This document shows, piece by piece, positions 15,697 through 27,217 of a DNA stretch of 64,000 nt; position 1 is the first letter of the stretch; every line of letters begins with the position of its first letter. The position numbers were made by a program, and so were the translations under genes. Under the pieces are notes generated by a model. It worked only from the letters and a program-made list of their open reading frames with translations. It was not told the DNA's origin and did no database searches. The stretch comes from Candidatus Bathyarchaeota archaeon (GTDB lineage Archaea > Thermoproteota > Bathyarchaeia > Bathyarchaeales > Bathycorpusculaceae), in the NCBI GenBank assembly GCA_003151735.1, contig PLYI01000081.1, positions 1 to 64,000 of the forward strand, in the 5' to 3' direction.

Positions 15697-16548
15697 ATGC
15701 GAACGATCAAACGCAGAAAAGGAAAAACAGAGTATTTTTATCTGCAACATTCCTTCAGAAAAAATGGAAAAGTCATTACAAAAGAACTCTATCTAGGTAA
15801 ACAAATTCCTGAAAACATCAAAGAAATCAAAGCCAAACTTATGCACGAACCCTACAAAGTCTTAACCGAAAAACTAGAAAAGATAAGAGAAAATTTTGAG
15901 AAAGAATGGAAAAGAGTCCCCAAATCAGCCAAACAAAAAGAGCTACAGGAGATAGCCATAGCTTTTACATACAACACCAATGCAATTGAAGGATCCACGA
16001 TAACTCTTGAAGAAGCAAGGCTAATACTGGAAGATAAAGTAGCTCCCAGCAAGCCAATTCGAGACATCCGAGAAACCGAATCCCAGGCGGCAGTATTTTT
16101 GCAAATGTTAAAAATCGAAGAAAATCTGTCAGAGCAACTGCTCTTAAGATGGCATGAAAACATCTTTAGAGAAACAAAGCCTGACATTACAGGCCAATTT
16201 AGGACTTACGCAGTTAGAGTGGGATCTTATGTTGCGCCAAATTGGAAAAAAGTGGAACCTCTCATAAAACAACTTGTGTCGTTCGTAAACGAATCAAAGC
16301 TTAACCCTGTTGAAGGGGCGGCCAGAGCGCACTATATGTTTGAGAAAGTTCATCCTTTCGGCGATGGGAACGGCAGAATTGGCAGGCTCCTACTGAATTT
16401 CATCTTGTGGAAAAATCATTATCCTATCCTTGTAATAGAATATAAGAAAAGAAAATATTACTACAAAGCTCTGGAGCAAAGCGAAGAAGGCTTCGTAAAC
16501 TACTTCATCAAAAGATACCTATCAGTAAACAAACAACGCTTAGTCTGA
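15697..16548 (+). CDS. Fic domain protein (AMP-transferase type)
   Basis: Fic proteins transfer AMP or other nucleotide parts to target proteins. The signature HPFGDGNGRIGR is complete (canonical HxFxDGNGRxxR) near residue 225. An N-terminal TNAIEG matches the [S/T]xxxE[G/N] inhibitory motif placed before the Fic core, so activity is probably autoinhibited. Residues 1-70 form a small basic domain. The ORF track starts at 15616, but the ATG at 15697 is preferred: a TATA box sits 25 bases upstream, and the earlier part overlaps the tRNA remnant and operator. The gene lies between an intact and a decayed tRNA-Ser, suggesting it came in by integration. Confidence 0.93.
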   Translation: MRTIKRRKGKTEYFYLQHSFRKNGKVITKELYLGKQIPENIKEIKAKLMHEPYKVLTEKLEKIRENFEKEWKRVPKSAKQKELQEIAIAFTYNTNAIEGSTITLEEARLILEDKVAPSKPIRDIRETESQAAVFLQMLKIEENLSEQLLLRWHENIFRETKPDITGQFRTYAVRVGSYVAPNWKKVEPLIKQLVSFVNESKLNPVEGAARAHYMFEKVHPFGDGNGRIGRLLLNFILWKNHYPILVIEYKKRKYYYKALEQSEEGFVNYFIKRYLSVNKQRLV

Positions 16549-16574
16549 ATAAAACCCAATTATTGAAAATAAGA

Positions 16575-16661
16575 TGGCGCGGGATGTGGGAATTGAACCC
16601 ACGCGGCCTTTCGACCACAGACTTAGCAGGCCTGCCCCATACCAGGCTTGGGGAATCCCGC
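16575..16661 (-). tRNA. tRNA-Ser(GCT)
   Basis: Full cloverleaf on the reverse strand: acceptor GCGGGAT with ATCCCGC, D-arm with the TGGTA loop, anticodon stem CAGGC/GTCTG with loop CTGCTAA (anticodon GCT), a long variable arm with a GGTC-GAAA-GGCC hairpin as expected for serine tRNAs, T-arm GTGGG-TTCAATT-CCCAC, discriminator G and an encoded CCA. No intron is seen. Confidence 0.95.
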
Positions 16662-16885
16662 ACAGCTAAAATTTGCGCCGTGTTTTGCCTGCATTCTGTA
16701 GATTGTAAGTGCTCGGCTATTTTTTGTTTTCTGTAAGCGTTTGGATTACTGATTTTGAAGGATAGGTTTGTAGGCTTAATGTTCGAGGTAGATGGGATAG
16801 AAAAGTTGCATCATAGTTTAAAAGGTTGACTTTGTTAACTATTCTCCTGCAGGTTTCCTGCTGTTATGAATATGTTGGTGCTTGA

Positions 16886-17317
16886 ATGGGGATTAAACTT
16901 TCAAAGTCAGATATAGCGTTCATTAAACAGTTGCCAGTTTGCCGCCTTGGAACGTCAACAGAAGAATGCGAGCCAGTTGTAAGACCTGTTTGGCCGGTTT
17001 TTGACGGCGCAAACATCTACATTGCATCCGACCCTGACACACCCAAGCTGGAGCATATAGAGGCAAACCCTCAGGTGTCACTGGTTTTTGATGACTATGA
17101 CCCAAAGAACTGGTCCACCATCAAAGGCATTCGCGTTCAGGGCGAAGCAGAGCTTCTGTGGAATGGAAAAGAATACCGTTATGCACATGATCTTCTTAAA
17201 GAAAAGTACCCTGAATATGCGAGTCCTGAAGGTATCTGGAAAGAAGGAGACGTGCCGATAATCAAGGTTACGCCGGTATCTTTCACTAAATGGTCTTCAG
17301 GCCACTGGACAAAATAG
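16886..17317 (+). CDS. Pyridoxamine 5'-phosphate oxidase-fold flavin/F420 protein
   Basis: A 143-residue split-barrel protein. The start FIKQLPVCRLGTSTEE and the strands RPVWPVFDGANIYIASD and NPQVSLVFDDYDP match the PPOx-like family, whose members bind FMN, F420 or haem and usually reduce or oxidise small molecules. RVQGEAELL is the typical dimer-core strand. The exact cofactor cannot be assigned. It stands alone between the tRNA-Ser and the DUF996 gene. Confidence 0.82.
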   Translation: MGIKLSKSDIAFIKQLPVCRLGTSTEECEPVVRPVWPVFDGANIYIASDPDTPKLEHIEANPQVSLVFDDYDPKNWSTIKGIRVQGEAELLWNGKEYRYAHDLLKEKYPEYASPEGIWKEGDVPIIKVTPVSFTKWSSGHWTK

Positions 17318-17438
17318 ATGCTTACCGATTTTTCCTTATTTAAATAAGGAGAGGGCGGCTCCCTCAGAGCAATTCAATTTCTACGCCAAGGAAAAACTTA
17401 TCCCTAAATTACACCCAATAACATTTGAGGACTGCAGA

Positions 17439-18209
17439 GTGTCGCTTGAATCGGCCAGAAAATTAGGGTTAACAGCCAGTTTAATTAACGTGCTCTTGCC
17501 AGTTGTGGCAGTAATTGGAGTAGTTGCTTTTGTTGTATTCTCAATTCTCACAGTTATAAGTGGAATTGCCAATGGAACCGCAGCGCCCACCTTCCTGGGA
17601 ATTTCGTTGGGATTCTTTGTGTTCTTAATAGCCATTGTCGGCGTAGGACTTGCTGGGTTTATCATGTTTATGGTATCTATGTACCGATTATCCCATTACT
17701 ACAATGAACCAGGCATTTTCAAGAACGTTCTGTACGCATTCATACTGAGCATAATCTCAACCGCTGTTATTTTCGCTTTAGAGTTTGCCTTCATATTTTC
17801 TTCCCTAGCTGGAATTTCCATGGCAGGCACGCCATCAACATTTGTTCCAGCGTTTCCATTTTTCATTATAATTGTATTTTTGGCGGCGGTCGCTTTTGGA
17901 ATAGTTAACGGCTGGCTTTACATGCGCGCCTTCAACAAGCTGAAGGAAAAAGCGGGAGTGGATAATTTCGGCACTGCTGGAATATTGTACTTAGTCGGTA
18001 CTATAGTTCCGTTAGTCGGTTGGATCGCGTGGATTTTTGCGTACTTAGGATTCCGCAAACTTCAACTATCCTCATCTGTTGTTCCAAACGTTTCCTATCA
18101 AACCCAACCACAATTCTCAGGTACAGTGCAAACCAAGCGTTGCCCCAACTGCGGAACAGAAAACAGCGCAGACTCTCTTTACTGCAGATCCTGCGGCAAA
18201 CAACTATAA
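17439..18209 (+). CDS. DUF996 membrane protein with C-terminal zinc ribbon
   Basis: A 256-residue protein with about five to six membrane segments in residues 10-210 and a C-terminal zinc ribbon CPNCGTENSADSLYCRSCG. The pattern of ARKLGLTASLINVLLPV at the start, RLSHYYNEPGIFKN in the middle and LVGWIAWIFAYLGF near the end matches DUF996 proteins found in archaea. Function is unknown. The GTG at 17439 has GAGG eight bases upstream, so I accept it as the start. Confidence 0.8.
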   Translation: MSLESARKLGLTASLINVLLPVVAVIGVVAFVVFSILTVISGIANGTAAPTFLGISLGFFVFLIAIVGVGLAGFIMFMVSMYRLSHYYNEPGIFKNVLYAFILSIISTAVIFALEFAFIFSSLAGISMAGTPSTFVPAFPFFIIIVFLAAVAFGIVNGWLYMRAFNKLKEKAGVDNFGTAGILYLVGTIVPLVGWIAWIFAYLGFRKLQLSSSVVPNVSYQTQPQFSGTVQTKRCPNCGTENSADSLYCRSCGKQL

Positions 18210-18312
18210 ACAGAGACCATAGCTATAAAGCGCTTTGCCATAGCCGAATGTAGCCGATATAAAAAATTTTATATCTCGGTGTTTGCTCCTTTTAAATACA
18301 AGTTGTGATTAT

Positions 18313-19293
18313 ATGGCAGTCAAAATTTCACCAGATTATATTGACCTTCTAAACAAGGCAGTCGAACGCGAAATTCAAGTTTCTCTACAGTACATTCTCC
18401 AACATGCAAAAATGGAGAAACTCGTCCGAAGAACCATCCCCGAAAACATCCTTTTAGACAAGACCACTTATGATGCGGTTGGCAAGTTTCTGCGGGAAAT
18501 CTCCATCCAGGAAATGAAGCATGCCGCAGCAATCATGGAACGCATCTATTATCTTGGTGGACAAGCAACAACAAAGTCAGGCAAAGTTATCGTTGGCGAT
18601 AGTATAAGCGAATTCTCAAAATTAGACGTAAAAGCCGAGGAAGAGGCATTAGTGCTCTACCGCCAGATCATAGACACCTCCGGGAAAATGGGCGATTGGG
18701 AAACGCGGGAGCTTTTCGAAAAAATCTACGGTGAAGAAGAAGGACACTTATTCAAGTTCCAGGAATACACAAAGTTCCAAGATGAAAAAGACACGCCAAG
18801 TAAGGTGCCTCTGCCTGAGTGGCGCAAAATCTACACAGACGACTACCTTACACTCCTAAACAAGGCAGTTTCAGCAGAAATCACCACAATAGTCCAATAT
18901 ACTAACCAACATGAAAAAGCGGCGTTTCTTGAGTTGCGGATGAAAAACACGCCGCTGGAAGCAATATTGGAAACCAACAAAGCGGGCGTCGTAAGCAAAA
19001 TCCTCAAAGACGTTTTCATGCAGGAAATGGATCACCTAGAAAAAATCAGCGAACGCATCTATCTCCTTGAAGGTGAAGCCACAGCCAAACCCGATCCACT
19101 TCCAGTCGTTGGTAACACCCCTCAGGAGTTTCTTGTTTTGGACCATGCACTTGAAAGCAGCGCAATATCGCTGTACCGACAAATCATTGCTGAAGCACTA
19201 AAACGCGGCGACACAACCACAAGACGCATGTTCGAAGACATCATAGTTCAAGAAGAAAACCACTTCTGGACCTTCGACGACTTCGTTAGATAA
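18313..19293 (+). CDS. Tandem-duplicated ferritin-like (diiron) protein
   Basis: A 327-residue protein made of two homologous ferritin-like four-helix halves. Both begin with LLNKAV..EI...QY and both contain metal-ligand helices: QEMKHAAAIMERIYYLGG in the first and QEMDHLEKISERIYLLEG in the second. The fourth helix carries EEEGHLF and QEENHF. A diiron site is therefore likely in each half. Bacterioferritin/Dps-like relatives store iron or detoxify peroxide. The track start at 18283 is too early: the ATG at 18313 precedes the first helix and follows a TTTAAATA box. A 3'-end repeat element follows the stop. Confidence 0.85.
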   Translation: MAVKISPDYIDLLNKAVEREIQVSLQYILQHAKMEKLVRRTIPENILLDKTTYDAVGKFLREISIQEMKHAAAIMERIYYLGGQATTKSGKVIVGDSISEFSKLDVKAEEEALVLYRQIIDTSGKMGDWETRELFEKIYGEEEGHLFKFQEYTKFQDEKDTPSKVPLPEWRKIYTDDYLTLLNKAVSAEITTIVQYTNQHEKAAFLELRMKNTPLEAILETNKAGVVSKILKDVFMQEMDHLEKISERIYLLEGEATAKPDPLPVVGNTPQEFLVLDHALESSAISLYRQIIAEALKRGDTTTRRMFEDIIVQEENHFWTFDDFVR

Positions 19294-19330
19294 ACCCAAT
19301 CTTTTCTTTCTTTTTATTTTTTTATTAACC

Positions 19331-19380
19331 ATTGGAAATGGAATTTAGGCCTTTTTTCGGTTTTTTTAGCCTTTTCTATG
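19331..19380 (+). repeat. 3'-end repeat element, copy 2 (after ferritin-like gene)
   Basis: ATTGGAAATGGAATTTAGGC continues into CTTTTTTCGGTTTTTTTAGC and CTTTTCTATG, 37 bases after the stop of the ferritin-like gene and in its sense orientation. It matches the copies after leuS and the CbiB gene almost base for base. Confidence 0.7.
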
Positions 19381-19513
19381 AGTAGTTCGCTTCATGCTGT
19401 CTGTTCCTCGTCTCTCGCCTTCTGGATGCAAATATTAACTTATTCAAAAAAGGCTTTTTCCGAAAGCTTAAATTCCCTTAATAGACAGAGTATTTGTGGC
19501 AGAGGCGAAGTTG

Positions 19514-19651
19514 ATGAGTGAAGAAAATAAGCCTCGTTGCATGAACTGCGGAAATTTTATTGACGATTGTGATTGTGTTTGCCCGTATTGTGGCGAAATC
19601 GCAAAATGCACATGCTGTATAGGCAGCGATAAAGCAACTGGCGGCGGATAA
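19514..19651 (+). CDS. 45-residue Cys-rich protein ahead of the oxidoreductase operon
   Basis: Not in the ORF track. It encodes a peptide with eight cysteines in CMNCGNF, CDCVCPYCG and CTCC groupings and a Gly-rich tail, so it can bind zinc or an iron-sulfur cluster. GAGG lies ten bases upstream of the ATG. It ends 35 bases before the 2-oxoacid:ferredoxin oxidoreductase genes and is probably co-transcribed with them. It does not match the 2[4Fe-4S] ferredoxin pattern. Role unknown. Confidence 0.6.
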   Translation: MSEENKPRCMNCGNFIDDCDCVCPYCGEIAKCTCCIGSDKATGGG

Positions 19652-19686
19652 TCCGTCAAAAAATAAAGGATTTGAAGTGAGAAAAA

Positions 19687-22564
<2,878 letters not shown>

Positions 22565-22667
22565 CAATGCTTTGAATTAGAGAAATGTAAGGAGCTTCTC
22601 CTTCTCCTCAAAACACTATCCGTTTCCACAGCTTATAAACCGCTATTCCACAATCGACATATGTCGC

Positions 22668-23039
22668 TTAAGGCAGCTTTTCTGCTTCATCATCAAAGTA
22701 GCAGGCTTCAGTAAACCTTGGAGTGCAAACGCAATAGAACACGAGGTTGGTTTGGCCCGTGTTTGTTATTTTCTGCGATACTCCAGCTGGAATTACGATG
22801 ACATCGCCTGCATGCACCAACGTTGGTTCTAAACCGCTAAAAGCTACTTTGCCATCTCCAGCGGTTATGATGTAGATTTCTTGGATGCCTTTGAGGTGGT
22901 GTGCTTTGGTTGTGACTCCTGGCTTTACTGTTGCAACCGCAATTGAAACGTCTTTGTCGCTGAAGTTTTCAGCTATGTAACAGTGTTCAGGCGTTAAATA
23001 CGGGTTTAAAGTGTTGGCTTTTACGATTTTTGGTTGCAA
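22668..23039 (-). CDS. Single-domain cupin protein
   Basis: A 123-residue beta-barrel. VKPGVTTKAHHLKGIQEIYI carries the first cupin motif (HH...E), and LVHAGDVIVIPAGVSQKITN the second, ending with a Gln where a metal-binding His often stands. A metal-binding cupin with sugar isomerase, dioxygenase or regulatory role is possible; the substrate is unknown. Convergent with the oxidoreductase operon; its own promoter lies in the 23040-23353 gap. Confidence 0.85.
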   Translation of the reverse strand: MQPKIVKANTLNPYLTPEHCYIAENFSDKDVSIAVATVKPGVTTKAHHLKGIQEIYIITAGDGKVAFSGLEPTLVHAGDVIVIPAGVSQKITNTGQTNLVFYCVCTPRFTEACYFDDEAEKLP

Positions 23040-23289
23040 ACTCTCACCGTTTTTCTTGTGTTTGATTTAGTAAGGTAGAAGGTAAATATTGAGTATGCGT
23101 GTTTTTTAATTATATTGTTTGCGCAAGCCTTAACCGATGGTGTTTTTGCTTGAAAACGGGTTTTTTAGGTGAAAAAGGCGTGTTTTGGATTTTTTTATTT
23201 TGGGTTTTTTGTTTATTTTTTATGGTGTTGCATGTGGATTTAGTCGTGGTATTGTATGTTTAATGTGAAAACGCTTTATATAGGCGCTA

Positions 23290-23330
23290 AATGTAGTGTG
23301 TAGATAAGCTTACTAACACTATATCTATAT
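23290..23330 (+). promoter_or_regulatory. Candidate NrdR boxes upstream of nrdR
   Basis: The 314-base gap 23040-23353 is T-rich and non-coding. Close to nrdR it holds a TATA-like CTTTATATAGG (23274-23284), then AATGTAGTGTGTAGAT (23290-23305) and ACACTATATCTATAT (23316-23330). The second matches much of the NrdR box consensus ACACTATATATTGTGT from bacteria, and TAGTGT/ACACTA are inverted halves with about two helical turns between centres. This would allow autorepression of the operon. Confidence 0.45.
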
Positions 23331-23353
23331 CCCAGCGTGAGTATGTTACAAAT

Positions 23354-23803
23354 ATGAGATGTCCCTACTGCAACTCCGAAAATTCAAAAACCCTCGAAAC
23401 ACGAGAATCCCCAGAGAACACCACACGCAGACGCAAAGAATGCATCAACTGCAGCAAACGCTACACCACCTACGAATACCTTGAAACCGTCGAGCTCATG
23501 GTAAGAAAAAAAAACGGCGAACTCCAACGCTTCGACGTCAACAAAATAATCCGCGGCTTACAGAAAGCATGCGAGAAGCGCCCAATAACCATGAGCCAAA
23601 TCAACGAGTTAGCAGAGCAAGTACGCCAAGACCTCATGCTTAAAGGCACCGAGGAAATCGCATCCGGAGAAATCGGCGACTTAATCATGAAGTACCTAAA
23701 AAACGTGGACCGCATCGCATACATCCGGTTCGCTTCAGTTTACAAGCAGTTTGAAGAACCTGAAGATTTCAGGAAATTACTCTTGGAAGTGAAAAAACAA
23801 TGA
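23354..23803 (+). CDS. nrdR: Transcriptional repressor NrdR
   Basis: NrdR senses ATP/dATP through an ATP-cone and represses ribonucleotide reductase genes. The 149 residues match the usual length. The zinc ribbon is CPYCNSENSKTLETR with CINCSKRYTTYE; the ATP-cone follows with VRKKNGELQRFDVNKIIRG and GEIGDLIMKYLKNVDRIAYIRFASVY. NrdR is mainly bacterial and less common in archaea. Its stop overlaps the nrdD start (ATGA), so the regulator and its target form an operon. Confidence 0.95.
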   Translation: MRCPYCNSENSKTLETRESPENTTRRRKECINCSKRYTTYEYLETVELMVRKKNGELQRFDVNKIIRGLQKACEKRPITMSQINELAEQVRQDLMLKGTEEIASGEIGDLIMKYLKNVDRIAYIRFASVYKQFEEPEDFRKLLLEVKKQ

Positions 23804-25926
23804 AGTTTGTACTAAAACGTGATAGTAAATTAGAACCCTTCGATCAAGAACGTATTACAATTGCTATTTGGAAAGCTGCAAAAGCAGTGGGCGGAAAAGA
23901 TAAGGAGCAGGCTAAACGCATCAGCGACGAAGTCGTAGCTTTATTGGACAAGCAATACGGCGACGACGGCGTGCCCACGGTTGAGGAAATCCAGGACCTA
24001 GTTGAAAAACGGTTAATCGAAAACAGCCATGCCTCCACGGCGAAAGCCTACATTCTCTACCGCAAACAGCACACCGACATGCGTGAGTTAGCGGCGTTGC
24101 TTAGTTCTTCAGACATGGTGGATCAGTACCTTGAGGTTGAGGACTGGCGAGTAAAAGAAAACAGCAACATGAGCTATTCACTGCAAGGCCTAAACAATTA
24201 CCTTTCATCCACAGTCATCGCCAAATACTGGATAGCCCGCATTTACCCAGAAAAAATTGCGGAAGCACACTTCTCAGGAGACTTACACATTCACGATTTA
24301 GGCGTGCTTGGACCTTACTGTGTCGGCTGGGACGTAAGCGACTTGTTACTTTCAGGTTTTGGCGGAGTAGCAGGCAAAATCGAAAGCAAACCCGCAAAAC
24401 ATTTCCGCACAGCACTCGGACAAGTAGTAAACTTCTTTTATACACTTCAAGGTGAAGCTGCAGGTGCACAGGCGTTTAGCAACTTTGACACCTACCTTGC
24501 CCCATTCATACGCTACGACCATCTAAATCAGAAAGACGTGGAGCAGGCGCTGCAGGAATTCTTCTTCAACATGAACGTGCCAACTCGAGTGGGCTTCCAA
24601 ACACCATTCACCAACCTAACCTTAGACTTAACGGTTCCAGACTTCATGAAGAACGAAGCAGTGCTCTACAACGGCAAGGTTACCCAAGACACCTATGGCG
24701 ACATGACGAAAGAGATGGAAATGTTCAACTTAGCATTCGCTGAAGGCATGCGGCAGGGCGACTCAAAAGGCAGAGTCTTCACTTTCCCAATTCCCACGTA
24801 CAACATAACCAAGGACTTCGACTGGGATTCACCCGTTTCTCAGGCAATCTTTGAAGTAACCGCCAAATACGGTGTGCCATACTTCAGCAACTTCGTTAAC
24901 AGCGACATGAAACCTGAAGATGTACGCAGTATGTGCTGCCGCTTACGGATAGATAACCGCGAACTACGCAAGCGTGGAGGCGGATTCTTCGGCGCCAACC
25001 CCTTAACAGGCAGCATCGGCGTAGTTACACTAAACATCCCCAGAATCGGTTACCTATCCAAAGACGAGGACGAATTCTTCGAGCGATTAGAGGCGTTGAT
25101 GGAAACTGCCAAATCCAGCCTAGAAATAAAGCGCAAAGTGCTTGAGGCATTCACGGATAACGGTTTGTACCCGTATTCACGGCGTTATCTGAGGCATGTT
25201 AAGGAAGGCTATGGCAAGTTCTGGAAAAACCACTTCTCCACTATAGGCATAGTCGGCGTGAATGAAGCAATCATAAACCTGCTGGGGCAAAACATTGCAT
25301 CGCGTGATGGACAAGCCTTCGCCCAGAAAATGCTCACGTTTATGCGCAACCGCCTAGCAGACTACCAAGAAGAAACAGGCTGCATCTACAACCTTGAAGC
25401 CACCCCAGCTGAAGGCACATCCTATCGGCTTGCCCGCATAGACAAAAAACGCTACAAAGACATCATATTCGCTAATCAAAAACAAATCGTCTCAGATCAT
25501 GCCGAACCATTCTACACAAACTCTTCACAGCTACCTGTGGACTTTACAGGCGACCTCTTCGACGCACTGGAACACCAAGAAACCCTGCAGTCACTCTACA
25601 CTGGAGGTACAGTATTCCATATTTTCCTTGGCGAACGTTTACACTCCTGGAAATCAGCCGCTGAACTAATCAAAAAAGTCTCTTGGAACTCAAAACTACC
25701 CTACTTCACCTTAACCCCAACCTTTAGCATTTGCCCAACCCACGGCTACACAAGCGGTGAACACAAACAATGCCCCGTCTGCGAAGCAACCTGCGAAGTC
25801 TACTCGCGAGTCGTTGGCTACTTAAGACCAGTGGACCAATGGAACGACGGCAAACAAGCAGAATTCTCCATGCGCAAAACCTTCGACCGCTCAACCGTCG
25901 TTTCCTCAGCGCCCTTAACAGTGTAG
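23800..25926 (+). CDS. nrdD: Anaerobic ribonucleoside-triphosphate reductase (class III)
   Basis: Reduces ribonucleotides to deoxyribonucleotides with a glycyl radical. The 708-residue chain begins with an ATP-cone (residues about 3-90, KRDSKLEPFDQERITIAI). The catalytic ten-strand barrel follows, with CCRLRIDNRELRKRGGGFFG around the active-site Cys. The C-terminus has the zinc site CPTHGYTSGEHKQCPVCEATC and then the glycyl-radical loop RVVGYLRPVDQWN. The reductant is probably formate or a thioredoxin-like system, not decidable here. Translationally coupled to nrdR and followed by the activase. Confidence 0.96.
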   Translation: MKFVLKRDSKLEPFDQERITIAIWKAAKAVGGKDKEQAKRISDEVVALLDKQYGDDGVPTVEEIQDLVEKRLIENSHASTAKAYILYRKQHTDMRELAALLSSSDMVDQYLEVEDWRVKENSNMSYSLQGLNNYLSSTVIAKYWIARIYPEKIAEAHFSGDLHIHDLGVLGPYCVGWDVSDLLLSGFGGVAGKIESKPAKHFRTALGQVVNFFYTLQGEAAGAQAFSNFDTYLAPFIRYDHLNQKDVEQALQEFFFNMNVPTRVGFQTPFTNLTLDLTVPDFMKNEAVLYNGKVTQDTYGDMTKEMEMFNLAFAEGMRQGDSKGRVFTFPIPTYNITKDFDWDSPVSQAIFEVTAKYGVPYFSNFVNSDMKPEDVRSMCCRLRIDNRELRKRGGGFFGANPLTGSIGVVTLNIPRIGYLSKDEDEFFERLEALMETAKSSLEIKRKVLEAFTDNGLYPYSRRYLRHVKEGYGKFWKNHFSTIGIVGVNEAIINLLGQNIASRDGQAFAQKMLTFMRNRLADYQEETGCIYNLEATPAEGTSYRLARIDKKRYKDIIFANQKQIVSDHAEPFYTNSSQLPVDFTGDLFDALEHQETLQSLYTGGTVFHIFLGERLHSWKSAAELIKKVSWNSKLPYFTLTPTFSICPTHGYTSGEHKQCPVCEATCEVYSRVVGYLRPVDQWNDGKQAEFSMRKTFDRSTVVSSAPLTV

Positions 25927-25940
25927 GTGAAAAAACAAAC

Positions 25941-26618
25941 ATGAAGTTTAGTGGATTACAAAAAATCAGCCTTGTGGATTACCCAGATAAAATAGCGTCA
26001 GTGCTGTTTACGCCAGGCTGCAACCTACGCTGTCCCTTCTGTCACAACTGGCGCATCGCTGTTGACCCGCAACCGCCTTTTCTGCAGGAGGGTATCGCAT
26101 TGGAGCTTTTGGAGAGCCGCAAAAAATATGTTGATGCCGTAGTGGTTACGGGGGGCGAGCCGTGTATGCATAAGGAACTGCCGAAGTTCTTAGCTAAACT
26201 TAAGGAACGAGGTTTCTCTGTTAAGTTGGATACGAACGGTTTCTTCCCAGATACACTTGAAGAATGCCTCGGAAGCGTGGATTACGTGGCTATGGATGTT
26301 AAAACCTGCACTGAAAAATACAAGTTGCTTGGCGCCAAAGACACGGCTGGACTGATGCGTACGATGGAAATTCTAAAAACTGGCAAAGTCCCCTACGAAT
26401 TCCGAACAACCGCTGTTCCAGAACTAGTCACTGCGCAGGACGCTACATGCATCGGCGAAATGGTGAAAGGCTCCAAAACCCATGCACTCCAACAATACGT
26501 CCCAGAAGACACGTTAGATAAACGTTATCAAACACTCAAGCCTTACCCGCCTGAAACAATCGATGACTTAGCAAAAATAATCCAGCCATTCACTGAAAAA
26601 GTCCTTATTCGAATCTAA
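25941..26618 (+). CDS. nrdG: Anaerobic ribonucleotide reductase activating protein (radical SAM)
   Basis: Generates the glycyl radical on NrdD using S-adenosylmethionine and a 4Fe-4S cluster. The radical SAM motif is CNLRCPFCHN at residues about 30-39, and VVTGGEPCMH follows near 75. SLVDYPDKIASVLFTPG is typical of this NrdG/PflA-like archaeal group. The track lists a longer ORF from 25770, but that part overlaps nrdD; the ATG at 25941 lies 14 bases after the nrdD stop and gives the family N-terminus. The 225-residue length is larger than E. coli NrdG but fits this subgroup. Confidence 0.93.
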   Translation: MKFSGLQKISLVDYPDKIASVLFTPGCNLRCPFCHNWRIAVDPQPPFLQEGIALELLESRKKYVDAVVVTGGEPCMHKELPKFLAKLKERGFSVKLDTNGFFPDTLEECLGSVDYVAMDVKTCTEKYKLLGAKDTAGLMRTMEILKTGKVPYEFRTTAVPELVTAQDATCIGEMVKGSKTHALQQYVPEDTLDKRYQTLKPYPPETIDDLAKIIQPFTEKVLIRI

Positions 26619-26728
26619 ACTTCACTTTCTTTGTTTTACTCATATATTCTTTTTTTCTAAGAAGCAGCCAAGGCATAGCTTAAAAAGATGCAACAGAGCA
26701 TAGAAAAGAGCATAGGTGCAACTTGCAA

Positions 26729-27004
26729 ATGAACGTCAAAATCATAGGTAAAGTAGCGGCTTTCTTTGGAATCGTATCAACCGTATTCGTTGTTTTATCA
26801 GCAACCATAACATATTATCTTCTCCAAATTGCCAGCCCCAACGCACCATCAAATTACGTGGCGTTTTATGTCTTGTCAACCCTATTACCGTATTTGTTTT
26901 TAGCCGTGCTCTCAACAGTAATTGCAGTATTATTCTGGAGTCTTGGAAAAGAAAAGCTTGAAAAAGAAGAGCTACCCCAAGCACAAACCACCTTAAATTC
27001 TTAA
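26729..27004 (+). CDS. Small two-span membrane protein
   Basis: A roughly 91-residue protein with two hydrophobic segments, VAAFFGIVSTVFVVLSATIT and LPYLFLAVLSTVIAVLFW, and a charged C-terminal tail ending QTTLNS. No family is recognised. The ATG at 26729 is preferred over the TTG two codons earlier. It is a short stand-alone gene between nrdG and the F420 reductase-like gene. Confidence 0.55.
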   Translation: MNVKIIGKVAAFFGIVSTVFVVLSATITYYLLQIASPNAPSNYVAFYVLSTLLPYLFLAVLSTVIAVLFWSLGKEKLEKEELPQAQTTLNS

Positions 27005-27217
27005 TTTTTTATAAGCCCTTTTAGGTCAATGTTCACGGCGGAACTTCACTTGAAAGCTATATGTTTTTTTGGTTATCGGTAGATCGGGCAGATTTAATTA
27101 TAAAAAAATTGATTTCGGTTAACCCCTATGTTTCCCATAGAAGAACTTGTTGTAGGCATGGCACAGTCACAACTTCTAAAGAGCGCAAACAAAACTCTCA
27201 TATTTGAGGCTAAAAAC

